A stretch of 64,000 bases of DNA, taken from Apostichopus japonicus (Eukaryota; Echinodermata; Holothuroidea; Aspidochirotida; Stichopodidae). The number at the start of each line of letters is the position of its first letter. Within the stretch, counting starts at the first letter, position 1. The notes under the pieces are model-generated. The model saw only the letters and a program-made list of their open reading frames with translations. It did not search any database and was not told the origin of the DNA. This document shows positions 10,051 to 23,789 of the stretch, one piece after another. The position numbers and the translations under genes were made by a program. Location: positions 21,439,917-21,503,916 of the forward strand of contig NC_092571.1 of assembly GCF_037975245.1 (NCBI RefSeq), written 5' to 3'.

Positions 10051-13000
10051 ACCCGGGGTTCGAACCACGGATGCAAAAGAGAGTCTCGATCATCAGCTCG
10101 CACAGTGCGCCAAGCCATCGCGTAACTGTATGGACTGAGCTATTAGGTGGATTAACTAATACTTACAGCTCCCCGTGTAGGCACTTGCTGTAAAAGATCG
10201 GCAAAAGACGTCATCACCCGGGGTTCGAACCACGGATGCAAAAGAGAGTCTCGATCATCAGCTCGCACAGTGCGCCAAGCCATCGCGCCACTGTATGGAC
10301 TGAGATATTAGGTGGATTAACTAATACTTACAGCTCCCCGTGTAGGCACTTGCTGTAAAAGACGTCATCACCCGGGGTTCGAACCACGGATGCAAAAGAG
10401 AGTCTCGATCATCAGCTCGCACAGTGCGCCAAGCCATCGCGCCACTGTATGGACTGAGATATTAGGTGGATTAACTAATACTTACAGCTCCCCGTGTAGG
10501 CACTTGCTGTAAAAGATCGGCAAAAGACGTCATCACCCGGGGTTCGAACCACGGATGCAAAAGAGAGTCTCGATCATCAGCTCGCACAGTGCGCCAAGCC
10601 ATCGCGCCACTGTATGGACTGAGATGTTAGGTGGATTAACTAATACTTACAGCTCCCCGTGTAGGCACTTGCTGTAAAAGACGTCATCACCCGGGGTTCG
10701 AACCACGGATACAAAAGAGAGTCTCGATCATCAGCTCGCACAGTGCGCTAAGCCATCGCGCCACTGTATGGACTGAGATATTAGGTGGATTAACTAATAC
10801 TTACAGCTCCCCGTGTAGGCACTTGCTGTAAAAGATCGGCAAAAGACGTCATCACCCGGGGTTCGAACCACGGATGCAAAAGAGAGTCTCGATCATCAGC
10901 TCGCACAGTGCGCCAAGCCATCGCGCCACTGTATGGACTGAGATATTAGGTGGATTAACTAATACTTACAGCTCCCCGTGTAGGCACTTGCTGTAAAAGA
11001 TCGGCAAAAGACGTCATCACCCGGGGTTCGAACCACGGATGCAAAAGAGAGTCTCGATCATCAGCTCGCACAGTGCGCCAAGCCATCGCGCCACTGTATG
11101 GACTGAGATATTAGGTGGATTAACTAATACTTACAGCTCCCCGTGTAGGCACTTGCTGTAAAAGATCGGCAAAAGACGTCATCACCCGGGGTTCGAACCA
11201 CGGATGCAAAAGAGAGTCTCGATCATCAGCTCGCACAGTGCGCCAAGCCATCGCGCCACTGTATGGACTGAGATGTTAGGTGGATTAACTAATACTTACA
11301 GCTCCCCGTGTAGGCACTTGCTGTAAAAGACGTCATCACCCGGGGTTCGAACCACGGATGCAAAAGAGAGTCTCGATCATCAGCTCGCACAGTGCGCCAA
11401 GCCATCGCGCCACTGTATGGACTGAGATGTTAGGTGGATTAACTAATACTTACAGCTCCCCGTGTAGGCACTTGCTGTAAAAGACGTCATCACCCGGGGT
11501 TCGAACCACGGATGCAAAAGAGAGTCTCGATCATCAGCTCGCACAGTGCGCCAAGCCATCGCGCCACTGTATGGACTGAGATATTAGGTGGATTAACTAA
11601 TACTTACAGCTCCCCGTGTAGGCACTTGCTGTAAAAGATCGGCAAAAGACGTCATCACCCGGGGTTCGAACCACGGATGCAAAAGAGAGTCTCGATCATC
11701 AGCTCGCACAGTGCGCCAAGCCATCGCGCCACTGTATGGACTGAGATATTAGGTGGATTAACTAATACTTACAGCTCCCCGTGTAGGCACTTGCTGTAAA
11801 AGATCGGCAAAAGACGTCATCACCCGGGGTTCGAACCACGGATGCAAAAGAGAGTCTCGATCATCAGCTCGCACAGTGCGCCAAGCCATCGCGCCACTGT
11901 ATGGACTGAGATGTTAGGTGGATTAACTAATACTTACAGCTCCCCGTGTAGGCACTTGCTGTAAAAGACGTCATCACCCGGGGTTCGAACCACGGATGCA
12001 AAAGAGAGTCTCGATCATCAGCTCGCACAGTGCGCCAAGCCATCGCGCCACTGTATGGACTGAGATATTAGGTGGATTAACTAATACTTACAGCTCCCCG
12101 TGTAGGCACTTGCTGTAAAAGATCGGCAAAAGACGTCATCACCCGGGGTTCGAACCACGGATGCAAAAGAGAGTCTCGATCATCAGCTCGCACAGTGCGC
12201 CAAGCCATCGCGCCACTGTATGGACTGAGATGTTAGGTGGAATAACTAATACTTACAGCTCCCCGTGTAGGCACTTGCTGTAAAAGATCGGCAAAAGACG
12301 TCATCACCCGGGGTTCGAACCACGGATACAAAAGAGAGTCTCGATCATCAGCTCGCACAGTGCGCTAAGCCATCGCGCCACTGTATGGACTGAGATATTA
12401 GGTGGATTAACTAATACTTACAGCTCCCCGTGTAGGCACTTGCTGTAAAAGATCGGCAAAAGACGTCATCACCCGGGGTTCGAACCACGGATGCAAAAGA
12501 GAGTCTCGATCATCAGCTCGCACAGTGCGCCAAGCCATCGCGCCACTGTATGGACTGAGATATTAGGTGGATTAACTAATACTTACAGCTCCCCGTGTAG
12601 GCACTTGCTGTAAAAGATCGTCAAAAGACGTCATCACCCGGGGTTCGAACCACGGATGCAAAAGAGAGTCTCGATCATCAGCTCGCACAGTGCGCTAAGC
12701 CATCGCGCCACTGTATGGACTGAGATATTAGGTGGATTAACTAATACTTACAGCTCCCCGTGTAGGCACTTGCTGTAAAAGATCGGCAAAAGACGTCATC
12801 ACCCGGGGTTCGAACCACGGATGCAAAAGAGAGTCTCGATCATCAGCTCGCACAGTGCGCCAAGCCATCGCGCCACTGTATGGACTGAGATGTTAGGTGG
12901 ATTAACTAATACTTACAGCTCCCCGTGTAGGCACTTGCTGTAAAAGACGTCATCACCCGGGGTTCGAACCACGGATGCAAAAGAGAGTCTCGATCATCAG

Positions 13001-16000
13001 CTCGCACAGTGCGCCAAGCCATCGCGCCACTGTATGGACTGAGATGTTAGGTGGATTAACTAATACTTACAGCTCCCCGTGTAGGCACTTGCTGTAAAAG
13101 ATCGGCAAAAGACGTCATCACCCGGGGTTCGAACCACGGATGCAAAAGAGAGTCTCGATCATCAGCTCGCACAGTGCGCCAAGCCATCGCGCCACTGTAT
13201 GGACTGAGATATTAGGTGGATTAACTAATACTTACAGCTCCCCGTGTAGGCACTTGCTGTAAAAGACGTCATCACCCGGGGTTCGAACCACGGATGCAAA
13301 AGAGAGTCTCGATCATCAGCTCGCACAGTGCGCCAAGCCATCGCGCCACTGTATGGACTGAGATATTAGGTGGATTAACTAATACTTACAGCTCCCCGTG
13401 TAGGCACTTGCTGTAAAAGATCGGCAAAAGACGTCATCACCCGGGGTTCGAACCACGGATGCAAAAGAGAGTCTCGATCATCAGCTCTCACAGTGCGCCA
13501 AGCCATCGCGCCACTGTATGGAGTGAGATGTTAGGTGGATTAACTAATACTTACAGCTCCCCGTGTAGGCACTTGCTGTAAAAGACGTCATCACCCGGGG
13601 TTCGAACCACGGATGCAAAAGAGAGTCTCGATCATCAGCTCGCACAGTGCGCCAAGCCATCGCGCCACTGTATGGACTGAGATATTAGGTGGATTAACTA
13701 ATACTTACAGCTCCCCGTGTAGGCACTTGCTGTAAAAGATCGGCAAAAGACGTCATCACCCGGGGTTCGAACCACGGATGCAAAAGAGAGTCTCGATCAT
13801 CAGCTCTCACAGTGCGCCAAGCCATCGCGCCACTGTATGGACTGAGATATTAGGTGGATTAACTAATACTTACAGCTCCCCGTGTAGGCACTTGCTGTAA
13901 AAGATCGGCAAAAGACGTCATCACCCGGGGTTCGAACCACGGATGCAAAAGAGAATCTCGATCATCAGCTCGCACAGTGCGCCAAGCCATCGCGCCACTG
14001 TATGGACTGAGATGTTAGGTGGATTAACTAATACTTACAGCTCCCCGTGTAGGCACTTGCTGTAAAAGACGTCATCACCCGGGGTTCGAACCACGGATGC
14101 AAAAGAGAGTCTCGATCATCAGCTCGCACAGTGCGCCAAGCCATCGCGCCACTGTATGGACTGAGATATTAGGTGGATTAACTAATACTTACAGCTCCCC
14201 GTGTAGGCACTTGCTGTAAAAGATCGGCAAAAGACGTCATCACCCGGGGTTCGAACCACGGATGCAAAAGAGAGTCTCGATCATCAGCTCGCACACTGCG
14301 CCAAGCCATCGCGCCACTGTATGGACTGAGATGTTAGGTGGATTAACTAATACTTACAGCTCCCCGTGTAGGCACTTGCTGCAAAAGACGTCATCACCCG
14401 GGGTTCGAACCACGGATGCAAAAGAGAGTCTCGATCATCAGCTCGCACAGTGCGCCAAGCCATCGCGCCACTGTATGGACTGAGATATTAGGTGGATTAA
14501 CTAATACTTACAGCTCCCCGTGTAGGCACTTGCTGTAAAAGACGTCATCACCCGGGGTTCGAACCACGGATGCAAAAGAGAGTCTCGATCATCAGCTCGC
14601 ACAGTGCGCCAAGCCATCGCGCCACTGTATGGACTGAGATATTAGGTGGATTAACTAATACTTACAGCTCCCCGTGTAGGCACTTGCTGTAAAAGATCGG
14701 CAAAAGACGTCATCACCCGGGGTTAGAACCACGTATGCAAAAGAGAGTCTCGATCATCAGCTCGCACAGTGCGCCAAGCCATCGCGCCACTGTATGGACT
14801 GAGATATTAGGTGGATTAACTAATACTTACAGCTCCCCGTGTAGGCACTTGCTGTAAAAGATCGGCAAAAGACGTCATCACCCGGGGTTCGAACCACGGA
14901 TGCAAAAGAGAGTCTCGATCATCAGCTCGCACAGTGCGCCAAGCCATCGCGCCACTGTATGGACTGAGATGTTAGGTGGATTAACTAATACTTACAGCTC
15001 CCCGTGCAGGCACTTGCTGTAAAAGACGTCATCACCCGGGGTTCGAACCACGGATGCAAAAGAGAGTCTCGATCATCAGCTCGCACAGTGCGCCAAGCCA
15101 TCGCGCCACTGTATGGACTGAGATATTAGGTGGATTAACTAATACTTACAGCTCCCCGTGTAGGCACTTGCTGTAAAAGATCGGCAAAAGACGTCATCAC
15201 CCGGGGTTCGAACCACGGATGCAAAAGAGAGTCTCGATCATCAGCTCGCACAGTGCGCCAAGCCATCGCGCCACTGTATGGACTGAGATATTAGGTGGAT
15301 TAACTAATACTTACAGCTCCCCGTGTAGGCACTTGCTGTAAAAGATCGGCAAAAGACGTCATCACCCGGGGTTCGAACCACGGATGCAAAAGAGAGTCTC
15401 GATCATCAGCTCGCACAGTGCGCCAAGCCATCGCGCCACTGTATGGACTGAGATATTAGGTGGATTAACTAATACTTGCAGCTCCCCGTGTAGGCACTTG
15501 CTGTAAAAGATCGGCAAAAGACGTCATCACCCGGGGTTCGAACCACGGATGCAAAAGAGAGTCTCGATCATCAGCTCGCACAGTGCGCCAAGCCATCGCG
15601 CCACTGTATGGACTGAGATATTAGGTGGATTAACTAATACTTACAGCTCCCCGTGTAGGCACTTGCTGTAAAAGATCGGCAAAAGACGTCATCACCCGGG
15701 GTTCGAACCACGGATGCAAAAGAGAGTCTCGATCATCAGCTCGCACAGTGCGCCAAGCCATCGCGCCACTGTATGGACTGAGATATTAGGTGGATTAACT
15801 AATACTTACAGCTCCCCGTGTAGGCACTTGCTGTAAAAGATCGGCAAAAGACGTCATCACCCGGGGTTCGAACCACGGATGCAAAAGAGAGTCTCGATCA
15901 TCAGCTCGCACAGTGCGCCAAGCCATCGCGCCACTGTATGGACTGAGATGTTAGGTGGATTAACGAATACTTACAGCTCCCCGTGTAGGCACTTGCTGTA

Positions 16001-19000
16001 AAAGACGTCATCACCCGGGGTTCGAACCACGGATGCAAAAGAGAGTCTCGATCATCAGCTCGCACAGTGCGCCAAGCCATCGCGCCACTGTATGGACTGA
16101 GATATTAGGTGGATTAACTAATACTTACAGCTCCCCGTGTAGGCACTTGCTGTAAAAGATCGGCAAAAGACGTCATCACCCGGGGTTCGAACCACGGATG
16201 CAAAAGAGAGTCTCGATCATCAGCTCGCACAGTGCGCCAAGCCATCGCGCCACTGTATGGACTGAGATATTAGGTGGATTAACTAATACTTACAGCTCCC
16301 CGTGTAGGCACTTGCTGTAAAAGATCGGCAAAAGACGTCATCACCCGGGGTTCGAACCACGGATGCAAAAGAGAGTCTCGATCATCAGCTCGCACAGTGC
16401 GCCAAGCCATCGCGCCACTGTATGGACTGAGATGTTAGGTGGATTAACTAATACTTACAGCTCCCCGTGTAGGCACTTGCTGTAAAAGACGTCATCACCC
16501 GGGGTTCGAACCACGGATGCAAAAGAGAGTCTCGATCATCAGCTCGCACAGTGCGCCAAGCCATCGCGCCACTGTATGGACTGAGATATTAGGTGGATTA
16601 ACTAATACTTGCAGCTCCCCGTGTAGGCACTTGCTGTAAAAGATCGGCAAAAGACGTCATCACCCGCGGTTCGAACCACGGATGCAAAAGAGAGTCTCGA
16701 TCATCAGCTCGCACAGTGCGCCAAGCCATCGCGCCACTGTATGGACTGAGATATTAGGTGGATTAACTAATACTTGCAGCTCCCCGTGTAGGCACTTGCT
16801 GTAAAAGATCGGCAAAAGACGTCATCACCCAGGGTTCGAACCACGGATGCAAAAGAGAGTCTCGATCATCAGCTCGCACAGTGCGCCAAGCCATCGCGCC
16901 ACTGTATGGACTGAGATGTTAGGTGGATTAACTAATACTTACAGCTCCCCGTGTAGGCACTTGCTGTAAAAGATCGGCAAAAGACGTCATCACCCGGGGT
17001 TCGAACCACGGATGCAAAAGAGAGTCTCGATCATCAGCTCGCACAGTGCGCCAAGCCATCGCGCCACTGTATGGACTGAGATATTAGGTGGATTAACTAA
17101 TACTTACAGCTCCCCGTGTAGGCACTTGCTGTAAAAGATCGGCAAAAGACGTCATCACCCGGGGTTCGAACCACGGATGCAAAAGAGAGTCTCGATCATC
17201 AGCTCGCACAGTGCGCCAAGCCATCGCGCCACTGTATGGACTGAGATGTTAGGTGGATTAACGAATACTTACAGCTCCCCGTGTAGGCACTTGCTGTAAA
17301 AGACGTCATCACCCGGGGTTCGAACCACGGATGCAAAAGAGAGTCTCGATCATCAGCTCGCACAGTGCGCCAAGCCATCGCGCCACTGTATGGACTGAGA
17401 TATTAGGTGGATTAACTAATACTTACAGCTCCCCGTGTAGGCACTTGCTGTAAAAGATCGGCAAAAGACGTCATCACCCGGGGTTCGAACCACGGATGCA
17501 AAAGAGAGTCTCGATCATCAGCTCGCACAGTGCGCCAAGACATCGTGCCACTGTATGGACTGAGATATTAGGTGGATTAACTAATACTTACAGCTCCCCG
17601 TGTAGGCACTTGCTGTAAAAGATCGGCAAAAGACGTCATCACCCGGGGTTCGAACCACGGATGCAAAAGAGAGTCTCGATCATCAGCTCGCACAGTGCGC
17701 CAAGCCATCGCGCCACTGTATGGACTGAGATGTTAGGTGGATTAACTAATACTTACAGCTCCCCGTGTAGACACTTGCTGTAAAAGACGTCATCACCCGG
17801 GGTTCGAACCACGGATGCAAAAGAGAGTCTCGATCATCAGCTCGCACAGTGCGCCAAGCCATCGCGCCACTGTATGGACTGAGATATTAGGTGGATTAAC
17901 TAATACTTACAGCTCCCCGTGTAGGCACTTGCTGTAAAAGATCGGCAAAAGACGTCATCACCCGGGGTTCGAACCACGGATGCAAAAGAGAGTCTCGATC
18001 ATCAGCTCGCACAGTGCGCCAAGCCATCGCGCCACTGTATGGACTGAGATATTAGGTGGATTAACTAATACTTACAGCTCCCCGTGTAGGCACTTGCTGT
18101 AAAAGATCGGCAAAAGACGTCATCACCCGGGGTTCGAACCACGGATGCAAAAGAGAGTCTCGATCATCAGCTCGCACAGTGCGCCAAGCCATCGCGCCAC
18201 TGTATGGACTGAGATATTAGGTGGATTAACTAATACTTACAGCTCCCCGTGTAGGCACTTGCTGTAAAAGATCGGCAAAAGACGTCATCACCCGGGGTTC
18301 GAACCACGGATGCAAAAGAGAGTCTCGATCATCAGCTCGCACAGTGCGCCAAGCCATCGCGCCACTGTATAGACTGAGATGTTAGGTGGATTAACTAATA
18401 CTTACAGCTCCCCGTGTAGGCACTTGCTGTAAAAGACGTCATCACCCGGGGTTCGAACCACGGATGCAAAAGAGAGTCTCGATCATCAGCTCGCACAGTG
18501 CGCCAAGCCATCGCGCCACTGTATGGACTGAGATATTAGGTGGATTAACTAATACTTACAGCTCCCCGTGTAGGCACTTGCTGTAAAAGATCGGCAAAAG
18601 ACGTCATCACCCGGGGTTCGAACCACGGATGCAAAAGAGAGTCTCGATCATCAGCTCGCACAGTGCGCCAAGCCATCGCGCCACTGTATGGACTGAGATA
18701 TTAGGTGGATTAACTAATACTTACAGCTCCCCGTGTAGGCACTTGCTGTAAAAGATCGGCAAAAGACGTCATCACCCGGGGTTCGAACCACGGATGCAAA
18801 AGAGAGTCTCGATCATCAGCTCGCACAGTGCGCCAAGCCATCGCGCCACTGTATGGACTGAGATATTAGGTGGATTAACTAATACTTACAGCTCCCCGTG
18901 TAGGCACTTGCTGTAAAAGATCGGCAAAAGACGTCATCACCCGGGGTTCGAACCACGGATGCAAAAGAGAGTCTCGATCATCAGCTCGCACAGTGCGCCA

Positions 19001-21842
19001 AGCCATCGCGCCACTGTATGGACTGAGATGTTAGGTGGATTAACTAATACTTACAGCTCCCCGTGTAGGCACTTGCTGTAAAAGATCGGCAAAAGACGTC
19101 ATCACCCGGGGTTCGAACCACGGATGCAAAAGAGAGTCTCGATCATCAGCTCGCACAGTGCGCCAAGCCATCGCGCCACTGTATGGACTGAGATATTAGG
19201 TGGATTAACTAATACTTACAGCTCCCCGTGTAGGCACTTGCTGTAAAAGATCGGCAAAAGACGTCATCACCCGGGGTTCGAACCACGGATGCAAAAGAGA
19301 GTCTCGATCATCAGCTCGCACAGTGCGCCAAGCCATCGCGCCACTGTATGGACTGAGATATTAGGTGGATTAACTAATACTTACAGCTCCCCGTGTAGGC
19401 ACTTGCTGTAAAAGATCGGCAAAAGACGTCATCACCCGGGGTTCGAACCACGGATGCAAAAGAGAGTCTCGATCATCAGCTCGCACAGTGCGCCAAGCCA
19501 TCGCGCCACTGTATGGACTGAGATATTAGGTGGATTAACTAATACTTACAGCTCCCCGTGTAGGCACTTGCTGTAAAAGATCGGCAAAAGACGTCATCAC
19601 CCGGGGTTCGAACCACGGATGCAAAAGAGAGTCTCGATCATCAGCTCGCACAGTGCGCCAAGCCATCGCGCCACTGTATGGACTGAGATGTTAGGTGGAT
19701 TAACTAATACTTACAGCTCCCCGTGTAGGCACTTGCTGTAAAAGACGTCATCACCCGGGGTTCGAACCACGGATGCAAAAGAGAGTCTCGATCATCAGCT
19801 CGCACAGTGCGCCAAGCCATCGCGCCACTGTATGGACTGAGATATTAGGTGGATTAACTAATACTTACAGCTCCCCGTGTAGGCACTTGCTGTAAAAGAT
19901 CGGCAAAAGACGTCATCACCCGGGGTTCGAACCACGGATGCAAAAGAGAGTCTCGATCATCAGCTCGCACAGTGCGCCAAGCCATCGCGCCACTGTATGG
20001 ACTGAGATATTAGGTGGATTAACTAATACTTACAGCTCCCCGTGTAGGCACTTGCTGTAAAAGATCGGCAAAAGACGTCATCACCCGGGGTTCGAACCAC
20101 GGATGCAAAAGAGAGTCTCGATCATCAGCTCGCACAGTGCGCCAAGCCATCGCGCCACTGTATGGACTGAGATGTTAGGTGGATTAACTAATACTTACAG
20201 CTCCCCGTGTAGGCACTTGCTGTAAAAGATCGGCAAAAGACGTCATCACCCGGGGTTCGAACCACGGATGCAAAAGAGAGTCTCGATCATCAGCTCGCAC
20301 AGTGCGCCAAGCCATCGCGCCACTGTATGGACTGAGATATTAGATGGATTAACTAATACTTACAGCTCCCCGTGTAGGCACTTGCTGTAAAAGATCGGCA
20401 AAAGACGTCATCACCCGGGGTTCGAACCACGGATGCAAAAGAGAGTCTCGATCATCAGCTCGCACAGTGCGCCAAGCCATCGCGCCACTGTATGGACTGA
20501 GATGTTAGGTGGATTAACTAATACTTACAGCTCCCCGTGTAGGCACTTGCTGTAAAAGACGTCATCACCAGGGGTTCGAACCACGGATGCAAAAGAGAGT
20601 CTCGATCATCAGCTCGCACAGTGCGCCAAGCCATCGCGCCACTGTATGGACTGAGATATTAGGTGGATTAACTAATACTTACAGCTCCCCGTGTAGGCAC
20701 TTGCTGTAAAAGATCGGCAAAAGACGTCATCACCCGGGGTTCGAACCACGGATGCAAAAGAGAGTCTCGATCATCAGCTCGCACAGTGCGCCAAGCCATC
20801 GCGCCACTGTATGGACTGAGATATTAGGTGGATTAACTAATACTTACAGCTCCCCGTGTAGGCACTTGCTGTAAAAGACGTCATCACCCGGGGTTCGAAC
20901 CACGGATGCAAAAGAGAGTCTCGATCATCAGCTCGCACAGTGCGCCAAGCCATCGCGCCACTGTATGGACTGAGATGTTAGGTCGATTAACTAATACTTA
21001 CAGCTCCCCGTGTAGGCACTTGCTGTAAAAGACGTCATCACCCGGGGTTCGAACCACGGATACAAAAGAGAGTCTCGATCATCAGCTCGCACAGTGCGCC
21101 AAGCCATCGCGCCACTGTATGGACTGAGATATTAGGTGGATTAACTAATACTTACAGCTCCCCGTATAGGCACTTGCTGTAAAAGATCGGCAAAAGACGT
21201 CATCACCCGGGGTTCGAACCACGGATGCAAAAGAGAGTCTCGATCATCAGCTCGCACAGTGCGCCAAGCCATCGCGCCACTGTATGGACTGAGATATTAG
21301 GTGGATTAACTAATACTTACAGCTCCCCGTGTAGGCACTTGCTGTAAAAGATCGGCAAAAGACGTCATCACCCGGGGTTCGAACCACGGATGCAAAAGAG
21401 AGTCTCGATCATCAGCTCGCACAGTGCGCCAAGCCATCGCGCCACTGTATGGACTGAGATATTAGGTGGATTAACTAATACTTACAGCTCCCCGTGTAGG
21501 CACTTGCTGTAAAAGATCGGCAAAAGACGTCATCACCCGGGGTTCGAACCACGGATGCAAAAGAGAGTCTCGATCATCAGCTCGCACAGTGCGCCAAGCC
21601 ATCGCGCCACTGTATGGACTGAGATGTTAGGTGGATTAACTAATACTTACAGCTCCCCGTGTAGGCACTTGCTGTAAAAGACGTCATCACCCGGGGTTCG
21701 AACCACGGATGCAAAAGAGAGTCTCGATCATCAGCTCGCACAGTGCGCCAAGCCATCGCGCCACTGTATGGACTGAGATATTAGGTGGATTAACTAATAC
21801 TTACAGCTCCCCGTGTAGGCACTTGCTGTAAAAGACGTCATC
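10051..21842 (-). repeat. Left array, mixed dimer/trimer/tetramer phase
   Basis: Beyond the 5.1-kb HOR, the array is mainly runs of one to five ATA-class L units closed by an ATG-class S unit, for example 13593-14076 (L, L, S; 484 bp). Private single-unit variants include CGTAACTG at 10121, AGCTCTCAC near 13483 and 13803, CTTGCAG near 15477, 16609 and 16775, ACGAAT near 15964 and 17262, and CAAGACATCGTGCC near 17536. GATAC/GCGCT units, which mark the HOR region, are still seen at 10689 and 12306. Nothing other than monomers is present. Confidence 0.85.
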
Positions 21843-23789
21843 ACCCGGGGTTCGAACCACGGATGCAAAAGAGAGTCTCGATCATCAGCTCGCACAGTGC
21901 GCCAAGCCATCGCGCCACTGTATGGACTGAGATATTAGGTGGATTAACTAATACTTACAGCTCCCCGTGTAGGCACTTGCTGTAAAAGATCGGCAAAAGA
22001 CGTCATCACCCGGGGTTCGAACCACGGATGCAAAAGAGAGTCTCGATCATCAGCTCGCACAGTGCGCCAAGCCATCGCGCCACTGTATGGACTGAGATAT
22101 TAGGTGGATTAACTAATACTTACAGCTCCCCGTGTAGGCACTTGCTGTAAAAGATCGGCAAAAGACGTCATCACCCGGGGTTCGAACCACGGATGCAAAA
22201 GAGAGTCTCGATCATCAGCTCGCACAGTGCGCCAAGCCATCGCGCCACTGTATGGACTGAGATATTAGGTGGATTAACTAATACTTACAGCTCCCCGTGT
22301 AGGCACTTGCTGTAAAAGATCGGCAAAAGACGTCATCACCCGGGGTTCGAACCACGGATGCAAAAGAGAGTCTCGATCATCAGCTCGCACAGTGCGCCAA
22401 GCCATCGCGCCACTGTATGGACTGAGATATTAGGTGGATTAACTAATACTTACAGCTCCCCGTGTAGGCACTTGCTGTAAAAGACGTCATCACCCGGGGT
22501 TCGAACCACGGATGCAAAAGAGAGTCTCGATCATCATCTCGCACAGTGCGCCAAGCCATCGCGCCACTGTATGGACTGAGATATTAGGTGGATTAACTAA
22601 TACTTACAGCTCCCCGTGTAGGCACTTGCTGTAAAAGATCGGCAAAAGACGTCATCACCCGGGGTTCGAACCACGGATGCAAAAGAGAGTCTCGATCATC
22701 AGCTCGCACAGTGCGCCAAGCCATCGCGCCACTGTATGGACTGAGATATTAGGTGGATTAACTAATACTTACAGCTCCCCGTGTAGGCACTTGCTGTAAA
22801 AGATCGGCAAAAGACGTCATCACCCGGGGTTCGAACCACGGATGCAAAAGAGAGTCTCGATCATCAGCTCGCACAGTGCGCCAAGCCATCGCGCCACTGT
22901 ATGGACTGAGATATTAGGTGGATTAACTAATACTTACAGCTCCCCGTGTAGGCACTTGCTGTAAAAGATCGGCAAAAGACGTCATCACCCGGGGTTCGAA
23001 CCACGGATGCAAAAGAGAGTCTCGATCATCAGCTCGCACAGTGCGCCAAGCCATCGCGCCACTGTATGGACTGAGATATTAGGTGAATTAACTAATACTT
23101 ACAGCTCCCCGTGTAGGCACTTGCTGTAAAAGACGTCATCACCCGGGGTTCGAACCACGGATGCAAAAGAGAGTCTCGATCATCATCTCGCACAGTGCGC
23201 CAAGCCATCGCGCCACTGTATGGACTGAGATATTAGGTGGATTAACTAATACTTACAGCTCCCCGTGTAGGCACTTGCTGTAAAAGATCGGCAAAAGACG
23301 TCATCACCCGGGGTTCGAACCACGGATGCAAAAGAGAGTCTCGATCATCAGCTCGCACAGTGCGCCAAGCCATCGCGCCACTGTATGGACTGAGATATTA
23401 GGTGGATTAACTAATACTTACAGCTCCCCGTGTAGGCACTTGCTGTAAAAGATCGGCAAAAGACGTCATCACCCGGGGTTCGAACCACGGATGCAAAAGA
23501 GAGTCTCGATCATCAGCTCGCACAGTGCGCCAAGCCATCGCGCCACTGTATGGACTGAGATATTAGGTGGATTAACTAATACTTACAGCTCCCCGTGTAG
23601 GCACTTGCTGTAAAAGATCGGCAAAAGACGTCATCACCCGGGGTTCGAACCACGGATGCAAAAGAGAGTCTCGATCATCAGCTCGCACAGTGCGCCAAGC
23701 CATCGCGCCACTGTATGGACTGAGATGTTAGGTGGATTAACTAATACTTACAGCTCCCCGTGTAGGCACTTGCTGTAAAAGACGTCATC
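21843..23789 (-). repeat. Three consecutive 649-bp tetramer repeats (L-L-L-S)
   Basis: The three tetramers are 21843-22491, 22492-23140 and 23141-23789, each three L units and one S unit. The second and third share CATCATCTCG for CATCAGCTCG at the same place (near 22534 and 23183), so they are sister copies. The closing S unit is ATA-class in the first two and ATG-class in the third, with GGTGAATTA private to the second (near 23084). Confidence 0.88.
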
